DNA of 64,000 nt from Ciceribacter thiooxidans (GTDB taxonomy: Bacteria > Pseudomonadota > Alphaproteobacteria > Rhizobiales > Rhizobiaceae): positions 1,932,501 through 1,996,500 of the forward strand of contig NZ_CP059896.1 of the NCBI RefSeq assembly GCF_014126615.1. Direction: 5' to 3'. Below are positions 57,517 to 64,000 of the stretch, in pieces (position 1 is the stretch's first letter; every line of letters begins with the position of its first letter). A program made the translations under genes and the position numbers. The notes below the pieces were generated by a model. That model made no database searches, was not told the DNA's origin, and saw only the letters and a list, made by a program, of their open reading frames with translations.

Positions 57517-58422
57517 TCAGAACAGCCCGACACTACCCGGCTTCGCTCCGGGAACCTGCGGCAGCGGCTGCCCCTGCGGCATCTCCTCGCCCCCCTGCGG
57601 GATGTCGAGCGGCGGCAGCAGGTCGCCCGGTGCATTGTCCGGCACCGGCTGAGGTTCGTCGAGGGGCGGCAAGGCATCGCCCGGGGCGATATCCTGCATC
57701 TGTTGAGAATCACCAAGCGGCGGCAGGGAATCGCCGGGAACGTTGTCGGGAATTTCCTGCGGGGCACCGAGCGGCGGAACCGCGTCCTGCTGCTGCTGCG
57801 GCGGCTGCAGCACGCCGCTGTTCTGCGGGTCGGGTGGGTTCTCTGCAGGCGCCATGGCACCCTCGCCCACCGGCTGCGACTGCTCGCTTACCGATGCCGG
57901 CGTCTGGCTTTCCGAACTTGCGGCCCGCTTCTGCGCCTCGGTGGCCTTCTCTGCCTCCGAGACCGGCACGGGAGCGGGATGAGCGGCGACGACTCCTTCC
58001 GGCGCCGGAACGTCCGACGACTGCTTGCAGCCCGTCAGCCACACGTCGTAGATCGCGTGCTCGACGGCATTCAGCGCCGGGCTGTCGGCGAACATCCAGC
58101 CGGAAAAGATGCGGCGGATCTTGCGGTCGAGGGTGATCTCATCGACTTCGATGAAGGCGTCGATCTTCTGGGCTTCTGCCTCGTCGCGGGAATAGCAGAC
58201 CTTCGGCGTCACCTGCAGCGCGCCGAACTGCACGGTCTCGTTGACGTAGACATCAAAGGAGGTGATGCGCCCGGTGATCTTGTCGATGCCGGCGAACTGC
58301 GCGACCGGGTTGGCGATACGCTCCGCTCTCGCCGCACTCGCGGCCGAAAGCAGGGAAACGGCGGTCGTCAGCGCAAGGAGAGAGGCCGCGCCAAGCCCGA
58401 TGCCGTTTCCGAAAAGCTTCAT
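57517..58422 (-). CDS. Exported DUF2155-domain protein with Pro-rich repeats
   Basis: The 301-residue protein has a signal peptide (about residues 1-35), then a DUF2155-like domain (about residues 40-140: GIDKITGRITSFDVYVNETV, FGALQVTPKVCYSR, RIFSGWMFADSPALNAVEH). The C-terminal third is low complexity and contains about three tandem repeats of an 18-19 residue unit with NVPGDSLPPL / IAPGDALPPL / NAPGDLLPPL. Function unknown; alphaproteobacterial DUF2155 proteins usually neighbour aat and NDUFA12-like genes, as here. Convergent with aat. Confidence 0.88.
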   Translation of the reverse strand: MKLFGNGIGLGAASLLALTTAVSLLSAASAARAERIANPVAQFAGIDKITGRITSFDVYVNETVQFGALQVTPKVCYSRDEAEAQKIDAFIEVDEITLDRKIRRIFSGWMFADSPALNAVEHAIYDVWLTGCKQSSDVPAPEGVVAAHPAPVPVSEAEKATEAQKRAASSESQTPASVSEQSQPVGEGAMAPAENPPDPQNSGVLQPPQQQQDAVPPLGAPQEIPDNVPGDSLPPLGDSQQMQDIAPGDALPPLDEPQPVPDNAPGDLLPPLDIPQGGEEMPQGQPLPQVPGAKPGSVGLF

Positions 58423-58519
58423 ATCTCCAGTCTCCAGCCGTTCTGCCGACGATGCTCCTCCCCGGGAGAAGGCAACGTCCAGCAAAGCGGCTAAACGTCA
58501 ATTGTGGCCAAAACCGGTG

Positions 58520-58918
58520 TCAGTTGCCGGGCGTCCAGGCGTCGTAGTCGCCGGTTACGCGCGGACGCTCGCCCGGAACGGCAATCGAACCCTGCGGACG
58601 ATAGGCGAGCGAGGAACCGGTGTAGTTCGGCCGGTGGGGCTTCTGCCACTCGCGCGCCTTGTAATCCTCCTTGGTCGGAGGAACGTCCGTGCGGTGATGC
58701 ATCCAGCCGTGCCAGTCCGCCGAAATCTTCGAAGCCTCGGCATAACCGTTGTAGATGACCCAGCGGCGCGGGAGACCAAAGGAGGTCATGCCGCCTTCGT
58801 AATAGACATTGCCGAACTCGTCTTCGCCGACGCGCTTGCCATTGCGCCAGGTGAAGAAGCGCGTGCCCATTGTCTGGCCGTTCCACCAGGTGAAAAGTTG
58901 CAACAGAAGCTGCTTCAT
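58520..58918 (-). CDS. NDUFA12-like complex I accessory subunit
   Basis: The 132-residue protein (MKQLLLQLFTWWNGQTMGTR) matches the NDUFA12/B17.2 supernumerary subunit of respiratory complex I, including RNGKRVGEDEFGNVYYE and RRWVIYNG near the middle and HHRTDVPPT further on. In alphaproteobacteria it is one of the few accessory subunits shared with mitochondria. Lies 97 bases before the DUF2155 gene on the same strand. The ATG at 58918 gives the family length. Confidence 0.92.
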   Translation of the reverse strand: MKQLLLQLFTWWNGQTMGTRFFTWRNGKRVGEDEFGNVYYEGGMTSFGLPRRWVIYNGYAEASKISADWHGWMHHRTDVPPTKEDYKAREWQKPHRPNYTGSSLAYRPQGSIAVPGERPRVTGDYDAWTPGN

Positions 58919-59023
58919 GTCTCGTCCTTCGGCTCCGACGCCCGAACGGCGCTCGGGTTCAACAGTTCCCCGCTTATGCCGCCTTGGGGGCCGATTGTCC
59001 AGTGTTTCGCGGGCCGTCAACCG

Positions 59024-59491
59024 TCATTTCAGCTTGAACTTGAAGCCGATGTGACTGGCCTCGAAACCGAGCCGTCCGTAGAAGCGGTGGGCATCCGTGC
59101 GCTTCGCATTGGAGGTGAGTTGCACCTGACGCAGCCCCTGCCGCCTCGCCTCGTCAAGACAGAAGCGGATCATTGCCTCGCCGACGCCCTGCCCGCGGCA
59201 ATCCGCCCGCGTATGCACCGCCTCGACGATCATCGAGGAGCCGCCGCGGCCGGTCAGGGTCGTGGTGATCAGGGTCTGAAAGGTCCCGACCACCTCCCCG
59301 CCTTTCACGGCCACATAAAGCGTTTCGTTCGGGGATTGATCGATGAGGCGGAATGCCGCCCGATAGTCCGGCAGTGCTGAAGGGTCCGTGGTGTCGCCGT
59401 GGCCGCCGAGCGAATCGTTTGCGAACATCGCGACGATCGCCGGCACGTCGCCTTGGCCGGCCTTCCGGATGGTGACAGACTCAGTTTCCAT
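59024..59491 (-). CDS. GNAT-family N-acetyltransferase
   Basis: The 155-residue protein has the GNAT acetyl-CoA signature CRGQGVGEAMIRFCLDEARR and a C-terminal FYGRLGFEASHIGFKF block typical of small GNAT enzymes. Substrate unknown. Divergent from the exported cysteine-containing protein at 59550. Confidence 0.88.
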   Translation of the reverse strand: METESVTIRKAGQGDVPAIVAMFANDSLGGHGDTTDPSALPDYRAAFRLIDQSPNETLYVAVKGGEVVGTFQTLITTTLTGRGGSSMIVEAVHTRADCRGQGVGEAMIRFCLDEARRQGLRQVQLTSNAKRTDAHRFYGRLGFEASHIGFKFKLK

Positions 59492-59549
59492 ATATGGTCC
59501 TTCGCGAGCGGGAGCACCCGCAAATCAGGGGAACTGGGGGAAGACTTAC

Positions 59550-59984
59550 ATGATCTGTCGCAGCGCTTGCACTTTCTTTCTTGCGCTAATCTTGTCCATA
59601 CCGGCAGCATCCGCCGAGGAAGGCGGACGCAAGGGGATCGCCTTCGTCCAGGCACCCGAGATGAGCAGCGGTGTCTGCACCGGAGCCAACGCCGACGAGG
59701 CCTTTGCCTGCGCCCGCAAGCAGTGCGTCGACGGCGGCGGCACGGACGAGGATTGCGTTGCGATGAGCTACTGCTTCCCGGCGCTCTATAGCGTCGAGGT
59801 TTCGATCCTGCACACCGAAGGCCTCCACTGGGAAGAATTCTATTGCGGCTGGGAGAGCAAGGAAGCGGCGCTCGCCGCGGCGAAGGTCGCCTGCGACCGG
59901 GAACGGCGTCCAGACCTCGCCGAATGCGCCGCCGTCCTCCTCTATGACGAGGACGGCAAGCAGGAAGAAGTCCCCCAGGAGTGA
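59550..59984 (+). CDS. Exported cysteine-rich hypothetical protein
   Basis: The 144-residue protein has a Sec signal (CTFFLALILSIPAASAEEGG, cleavage near ASAEE) and eight or so cysteines in the mature part (CTGANADEAFACARKQC, DCVAMSYC, FYCGW, KVACDRE, LAECAAV), so it is likely disulfide-bonded. The spacing resembles the DUF4189-like repeats of short secreted proteins, but this is not certain. GGGGAAG is about eight bases upstream. It is convergent with a GNAT gene. Confidence 0.75.
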   Translation: MICRSACTFFLALILSIPAASAEEGGRKGIAFVQAPEMSSGVCTGANADEAFACARKQCVDGGGTDEDCVAMSYCFPALYSVEVSILHTEGLHWEEFYCGWESKEAALAAAKVACDRERRPDLAECAAVLLYDEDGKQEEVPQE

Positions 59985-59990
59985 GGACGC

Positions 59991-60497
59991 TCAGCCGAGC
60001 GGCTTTTCCATGATGATCGCCGGCAGGCCCGAATCCGGGCCGCCGCAGCTCGTCGTGCGGTCGACCTCGGTGAAGCCGTGCGCCTCGTAAAAGGCGATGG
60101 CCGCGGCGTTTCGCGGCTCGACCTCCAGACGCATGATCTCCGCATCCGGAAAGCAGGTCTCGAGCTCGGCAAAGAGATCACGGCCGATGCCCATGCGCTG
60201 GCAGGAAGGCCGCACGTAGAGCTGGTGCAGCATGGCGGTCTTCGTCATCGTCTTCGACATGGCGGCATAGGCCATGCCGCCGAGCCGCCGCCCGTCGTCG
60301 GCGACGAGGAACTCGCCGCCCTTCTTCTCCACCCGCGCCTTCAGCGCCGGCAGCGAATGCCAGGCATCGATGAGCTGTTGCACCTTCTCCGGTCCGTAGA
60401 AGCCGTCATAGGTGGAATGGAAGGACTCCGCCAGCAGGCCACGCAGCGCTTCGACATCGCGCTCGCTCGCCGTGCGGACGAAGAACATCGCTGCCAT
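59991..60497 (-). CDS. GNAT-family N-acetyltransferase
   Basis: About 168 residues ([20 protein letters not shown]). The GNAT fold is clear from LHQLYVRPSCQRMGIGRDLF and AIAFYEAHGFTEVDRT. Its ATG overlaps the gatB stop (ATGA), so the two are translationally coupled. Substrate unknown. Confidence 0.88.
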   Translation of the reverse strand: MAAMFFVRTASERDVEALRGLLAESFHSTYDGFYGPEKVQQLIDAWHSLPALKARVEKKGGEFLVADDGRRLGGMAYAAMSKTMTKTAMLHQLYVRPSCQRMGIGRDLFAELETCFPDAEIMRLEVEPRNAAAIAFYEAHGFTEVDRTTSCGGPDSGLPAIIMEKPLG

Positions 60498-61999
60498 CAC
60501 TCCTCGATTCCGAGCTTCAGCTTGACGAGCGCCTGCACGGCCTGCGGATTGGCCTTGCCGCCGGTCGCCTTCATCACCTGGCCGACGAACCAGCCGGCGA
60601 GCGTCGGCTTGGCAAGCACCTTGGCGACCTGGTCGGGATTGGCGGCGATGATGTCGTCGACCGCCTTTTCGATCGCGCCGGTATCGGTCACCTGCTTCAT
60701 GCCGCGGCTCTCGACGAGCGCCGCCGGGTCACCGCCCTCGTTCCAGACGATCTCGAAGAGATCCTTGGCGATCTTGCCGGAGATCGTGCCGTCCTTGATG
60801 AGGTCGATGATGCCGCCGAGCTGGGCGGGCGAAACCGGAGTCTCTTCAATGGTTTTTCCGGCTTTGTTCAACGCACCGAGCAGGTCGTTGATGACCCAGT
60901 TGGCTGCGGCCTTGCCGTCGCGGCCTTCGGCCACGGCCTCGAAATAGTCGGCGATCGCCTTTTCCGAGACGAGCACGGAAGCGTCGTAGACGGACAGGCC
61001 GAGATCGGCGACGAAACGGGCCTTCTTGTCGTCCGGTAGTTCCGGCAGGTCCTTCTTCAGCGCCTCGACGAAGGCATCGTCGAATTCGAGTGGCAGGAGG
61101 TCCGGATCGGGGAAATAGCGGTAATCATGCGCCTCTTCCTTCGATCGCATGGCGCGGGTTTCACCCTTGCCGGGGTCGAAGAGGCGGGTTTCCTGGTCGA
61201 TCTCGCCGCCGTCCTCGAGGATGGCAATCTGGCGACGGGCCTCGTATTCGATCGCCTGGCCGATGAAGCGGATGGAGTTGACGTTCTTGATCTCACAGCG
61301 GGTGCCGAAGGCGCCGCCCGGCTTGCGTACGGAGACGTTGACGTCGGCGCGCATCGAGCCTTCGTCCATGTTGCCGTCGCAGGTGCCGAGGTAGCGCACG
61401 ATCGAGCGCAGCTTGGTCATGTAGGCCTTGGCCTCGTCGGACGAGCGCATGTCGGGCTTGGAGACGATCTCCATCAGCGCGACGCCCGAGCGGTTGAGAT
61501 CCACATAGGACATGGTCGGATGCTGGTCGTGCATCGACTTGCCGGCGTCCTGCTCGAGGTGCAGGCGCTCGATGCCGATCTCGATATCCTCGAAATTGCC
61601 CTGACGGTCGGGACCGAGCGAGATCACGATCCTGCCCTCGCCGACGATCGGATCCTTGAACTGCGAGATCTGGTAGCCCTGCGGCAGGTCCGGATAGAAA
61701 TAGTTCTTGCGGTCGAAGATCGAGCGGTTGTTGATCTTCGCCTTGAGTCCGAGGCCGGTGCGCACAGCCTGCCTGACGCATTCCTCATTGATCACCGGCA
61801 ACATGCCCGGCATCGCCGCGTCGACGAGCGAAACGTTGGAATTCGGCGCGTTGCCGAAGGTGGTCGAGGCCCCCGAGAAGAGCTTGGCGTTGCTGGTCAC
61901 CTGGGCATGGACTTCCATGCCGATCACCACCTCCCAATCGCCGGTGGCGCCGGGGATCAAGCGTTTCGGGTCAGGCGTGCGCGTGTCAACAATGGTCAT
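60497..61999 (-). CDS. gatB: Aspartyl/glutamyl-tRNA amidotransferase subunit B
   Basis: The 500-residue GatB, with GatA and GatC, converts Glu-tRNA(Gln) and Asp-tRNA(Asn) to the amides. Motifs: [20 protein letters not shown] at the start, [18 protein letters not shown] and the tail helical domain ending [17 protein letters not shown] gene overlaps its stop. gatA is about 1.8 kb upstream on the same strand. Confidence 0.97.
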   Translation of the reverse strand: MTIVDTRTPDPKRLIPGATGDWEVVIGMEVHAQVTSNAKLFSGASTTFGNAPNSNVSLVDAAMPGMLPVINEECVRQAVRTGLGLKAKINNRSIFDRKNYFYPDLPQGYQISQFKDPIVGEGRIVISLGPDRQGNFEDIEIGIERLHLEQDAGKSMHDQHPTMSYVDLNRSGVALMEIVSKPDMRSSDEAKAYMTKLRSIVRYLGTCDGNMDEGSMRADVNVSVRKPGGAFGTRCEIKNVNSIRFIGQAIEYEARRQIAILEDGGEIDQETRLFDPGKGETRAMRSKEEAHDYRYFPDPDLLPLEFDDAFVEALKKDLPELPDDKKARFVADLGLSVYDASVLVSEKAIADYFEAVAEGRDGKAAANWVINDLLGALNKAGKTIEETPVSPAQLGGIIDLIKDGTISGKIAKDLFEIVWNEGGDPAALVESRGMKQVTDTGAIEKAVDDIIAANPDQVAKVLAKPTLAGWFVGQVMKATGGKANPQAVQALVKLKLGIEE

Positions 62000-62122
62000 C
62001 TGGAGCTCTTGTCATGCTTGGGATTTCTGACCCCGTTGGGTAGAGCAAATGGCGCTGCGGCGCAAGGCTCGACACGGTGGCGCGGATGGTTATGTCACGC
62101 CTCGCGCCAACCGTCGGCGATG

Positions 62123-62632
62123 TCAGAATTCCTGGCCGTATCCGACCGGCTCCGGTGCGACGAAAGCCTTGGCGAGGCCGACCGTCTGGATGTCGCGGTC
62201 GAGCTTGGGGTTGTAGGCGACCGTCAGCCAGTGCACGGAATAGCCGTGCTTCTCGAAGAAATGCAGACCTTCGCGGTTCATCGCGTGTGTCTCGAGGGTC
62301 GCCTTCTCGAAGCCCAGATGGCGGATTTCGCCTTCGACGGCTGCCAGCAGGGCCGTGCCGAGGCCCTGCCCCTGGAAAACCGGGTCGATCCAGAAATCCG
62401 TGATGTCCTCGTCGAGGTTTTCGCGCGCTGCCCAGCCGGCGACGTCGCCGTTCTGCTCGATCACCGTGATCGTAAGCCATTCGGAGCTGACGAAGTTCCA
62501 GAAGGCAAGGCGCGCGTTCTCGACCATGGCTTTCGTTTCGCCGACGGGGATCATCGCCTTCTCCCAGGCGCGCAGCCCGACATCGGCGAGGATCGCCGCC
62601 TCATCCTGCCGTGCACTGCGGATCGTGATCAT
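62123..62632 (-). CDS. GNAT-family N-acetyltransferase
   Basis: The 169-residue protein (MITIRSARQDEAAILADVGL) contains DFWIDPVFQGQGLGTALLAA and LHFFEKHGYSVHWLTV, both GNAT signatures. It lies between gatB and the YjhX/TopAI-like gene and is one of two GNAT genes flanking that toxin-like gene. Substrate unknown. Confidence 0.88.
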   Translation of the reverse strand: MITIRSARQDEAAILADVGLRAWEKAMIPVGETKAMVENARLAFWNFVSSEWLTITVIEQNGDVAGWAARENLDEDITDFWIDPVFQGQGLGTALLAAVEGEIRHLGFEKATLETHAMNREGLHFFEKHGYSVHWLTVAYNPKLDRDIQTVGLAKAFVAPEPVGYGQEF

Positions 62633-63039
62633 GAAGTGCCCCCCGCTTTGCGTCAGTAGAACACCGGCGATGGCGATTTACCAGCCCATCGCGACCTGCG
62701 CCCGTGTGACGATGGTAATCTCAACATTTCCAGTGTCTTGTAGATCATTCTGCATCTCGACATCACGTTACGGAAGTTGCGACGGGGCGCGCCCCTGATT
62801 CGCCGGAGGATTTAGAGGCGTTTCCTCCTGCGCTTGACGCGCGCCGAGGCATGCGGCAAAAACAGCTCCGCACGATGGAGTGTTGATGTACGGATTGTCA
62901 CAGACCCGGTGAAGGCCCTGCCCGCGATCGATACGATCCGCGCGCATGGGCCCGACGAGAACAGAACCCCGATGCCTGACCGGCAACGGATACGTTTTCG
63001 TGCGTCCTTTCGAAGGACGCGAATACCGGATCAACGACA
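62633..63039. other. Gene-free stretch upstream of the YjhX-like gene
   Basis: No supportable gene in these 407 bases. An 8-bp perfect hairpin (GCGTCCTT / AAGGACGC, 63002-63020) lies 20 bases before the YjhX-like start and could be a regulatory site. Confidence 0.4.
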
Positions 63040-63297
63040 ATGGACATCTCGCGCAACGAACAGCGCATCCTTCACCTGCTCGCCCAGGGCGGGCGGATCG
63101 AAATCTATCGCAATGACAGACGCAAGATCGAGAACGCCCGGTGCTTCTCGCGCGACGGCTGGCTCTATCCCGGCTTCGACCTTCTCCTCTTCCGAAAACT
63201 GAAGCGGCTGAAGGCGATCAGCTCGAAGGCCGGACACCCTTACCGGATCACCGAAAGGGGGCTGCGGCTCGTCAGGGCGGAACTGGACAACAGGTAA
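63040..63297 (+). CDS. YjhX/TopAI-type toxin family protein
   Basis: The 85-residue protein matches the YjhX family over its whole length: MDISRNEQRILHLLAQGGRI, CFSRDGWLYPGFDLLLFRKL and YRITERGLRLVRAELDNR. E. coli YjhX (TopAI) inhibits topoisomerase I and is neutralised by the GNAT protein YjhQ. Here the gene stands alone on the plus strand between two minus-strand GNAT genes. The family assignment is solid; toxin activity in this organism is inference. Confidence 0.85.
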   Translation: MDISRNEQRILHLLAQGGRIEIYRNDRRKIENARCFSRDGWLYPGFDLLLFRKLKRLKAISSKAGHPYRITERGLRLVRAELDNR

Positions 63298-63304
63298 CGA
63301 CGAC

Positions 63305-63329
63305 GCCGGCCTTCCTCGTGAAGGCCGGC
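63305..63329. terminator. Convergent hairpin between the YjhX-like and GNAT genes
   Basis: A perfect 10-bp stem (GCCGGCCTTC / GAAGGCCGGC, loop CTCGT) fills the 34-base gap between the two convergent stops. Confidence 0.75.
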
Positions 63330-63331
63330 AG

Positions 63332-63817
63332 CTACAGTGCCTTTTCCAGGTGGACCTTTTCGACGTCCATCTGCATCGCCGCAGAACGCTCCATGCCACG
63401 CCAGACGAGGACGAAGCCGCAGCGCTCGTACAATCGGATGGCGCCGGCATTGCGGGCGTGGGTGGCGATGCGTGCGCGTTCTATTCCCTCGCCCCGCATC
63501 AGGGAGAAAACGTGTTCGAGAAGCGCCCTGCCGGCGCCCCTTCCCTGATGATCGGGATGAACCCACAGGTCCGAGACATAGTCGGCATCGCCCTCGCGGG
63601 CGGTCCAGCCGACGATCTCGCCGGCGCGTTCGGCGACGAGAATGACCGGTGAACCGGTCGCCGCGAAATCGCAGAAGGCGCGGTGCACACACTCCGGCAT
63701 CTCAGTGCCGAAGTCATTCAGGACGGGGTTCGCCGCCCAGGCGGCAAAGCCGACTTCGCCGACGCTTTCGGCGTCGGCCTCGGTCATCGGTCGGATCAGA
63801 ACCCGGCTTACCACCAC
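63332..63817 (-). CDS. GNAT-family N-acetyltransferase, overlapping gatA
   Basis: The 161-residue protein ([20 protein letters not shown]) has [20 protein letters not shown] and [16 protein letters not shown], typical GNAT motifs. Its GTG start lies inside the last codons of gatA (10-base overlap), implying coupling. It is also the closest GNAT gene to the YjhX-like gene. Substrate unknown. Confidence 0.85.
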   Translation of the reverse strand: MVVSRVLIRPMTEADAESVGEVGFAAWAANPVLNDFGTEMPECVHRAFCDFAATGSPVILVAERAGEIVGWTAREGDADYVSDLWVHPDHQGRGAGRALLEHVFSLMRGEGIERARIATHARNAGAIRLYERCGFVLVWRGMERSAAMQMDVEKVHLEKAL

Positions 63818-64000
63818 TTCGCCGGGCGGAAGGTGCCGGCGGCCTGTTCGATGACGTGCGCGGCCTTGAAGAGCGTGCTCTCCTCGAACGGCCGGCCGAT
63901 GAGCTGCAGGCCGAGCGGCAGGCCCTTGGCGTCGAGGCCGGCGGGAACGGAAAGGCCCGGAAGCCCGGCCATGTTCACCGTCACCGTGAAGACGTCCTGC
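63808..64000 (-). CDS. gatA: Aspartyl/glutamyl-tRNA amidotransferase subunit A, 3' end
   Basis: The C-terminal 63 residues of GatA run off the right edge of the window: [35 protein letters not shown] and the final TFRPAKWW before TAA at 63810-63808. These are typical GatA C-terminal segments. The catalytic Ser-Ser-Lys centre lies outside the window. The GNAT gene overlaps its end. Confidence 0.95.
   Translation of the reverse strand, partial: QDVFTVTVNMAGLPGLSVPAGLDAKGLPLGLQLIGRPFEESTLFKAAHVIEQAAGTFRPAKWW

Noticed and set aside
62768..63040. Minus-strand open frame of 90 codons upstream of the YjhX-like gene
   Set aside because: No start signal and no similarity; composition is not like neighbouring genes.

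Overview
The window is alphaproteobacterial chromosome, most likely Rhizobiaceae (Sinorhizobium/Ensifer or a close relative). It has high GC. The str/S10, rplKAJL-rpoBC and secE-nusG clusters lie in the usual rhizobial order. There are two tuf genes, one of them beside tRNA-Tyr, tRNA-Gly and tRNA-Trp, and an aroQ-accB-accC-aat block with DUF2155 and NDUFA12-like genes. The genus is inferred from gene content and protein character, not from a database search.

Region by region. (1) 1-7.6 kb, minus strand: translation genes rpsL-rpsG-fusA-tuf-rpsJ-rplC-rplD-rplW-rplB-rpsS (rpsS cut by the window edge). (2) 7.6-9.6 kb: a promoter-rich intergenic region, a small conserved acidic protein and a di-haem cytochrome c peroxidase with an Fnr/FixK-type box upstream. 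(3) 9.6-24.7 kb, minus strand: rpoC, rpoB (with a one-base frameshift in this sequence), rplL, rplJ, rplA, rplK, nusG, secE, tRNA-Trp, an exported unknown, a second tuf, tRNA-Gly and tRNA-Tyr. (4) 24.8-26.1 kb: rlmB and a MliC-like lysozyme inhibitor. (5) 26.17-39.28 kb: a 13.1-kb integrated element in the 3' end of tRNA-Thr(UGU). (6) 39.5-64 kb: housekeeping genes, namely nadK, a TetR/MFS efflux pair, prfB with the classical programmed +1 frameshift, a class A penicillin-binding protein, amiC, rne, an aminotransferase, a DsbA-family protein, aroQ, accB, accC, aat, gatB, the end of gatA, several GNAT acetyltransferases and a YjhX/TopAI-type toxin.

The integrated element is the most interesting part. 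It is bounded by 12-bp identical (15/16-bp near-identical) direct repeats that include the tRNA-Thr CCA end, and its tyrosine integrase abuts the tRNA. It carries a P4/D5-type primase-helicase and, just downstream, an origin-like structure: GTGGTGGAT-type repeats point one way on the left of an AT-rich core and the opposite way on the right. It also has a TP901-type tail tape-measure protein and several ribbon-helix-helix regulators with a clustered operator. I find no terminase, portal, capsid, tail tube or lysis gene. This is the architecture of a phage satellite or an autonomously replicating integrative element rather than a complete prophage. An orphan tape-measure gene in such an element is unusual, and a near-repeated GC-rich element of about 57 bp brackets the tape-measure module.

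Other points to check are the rpoB frameshift (probably a sequencing error in a C/G run), a relic of the tuf 3' end left beside the first tuf gene, and a TopAI-like toxin flanked by GNAT proteins. In E. coli the antitoxin of TopAI is itself a GNAT protein.
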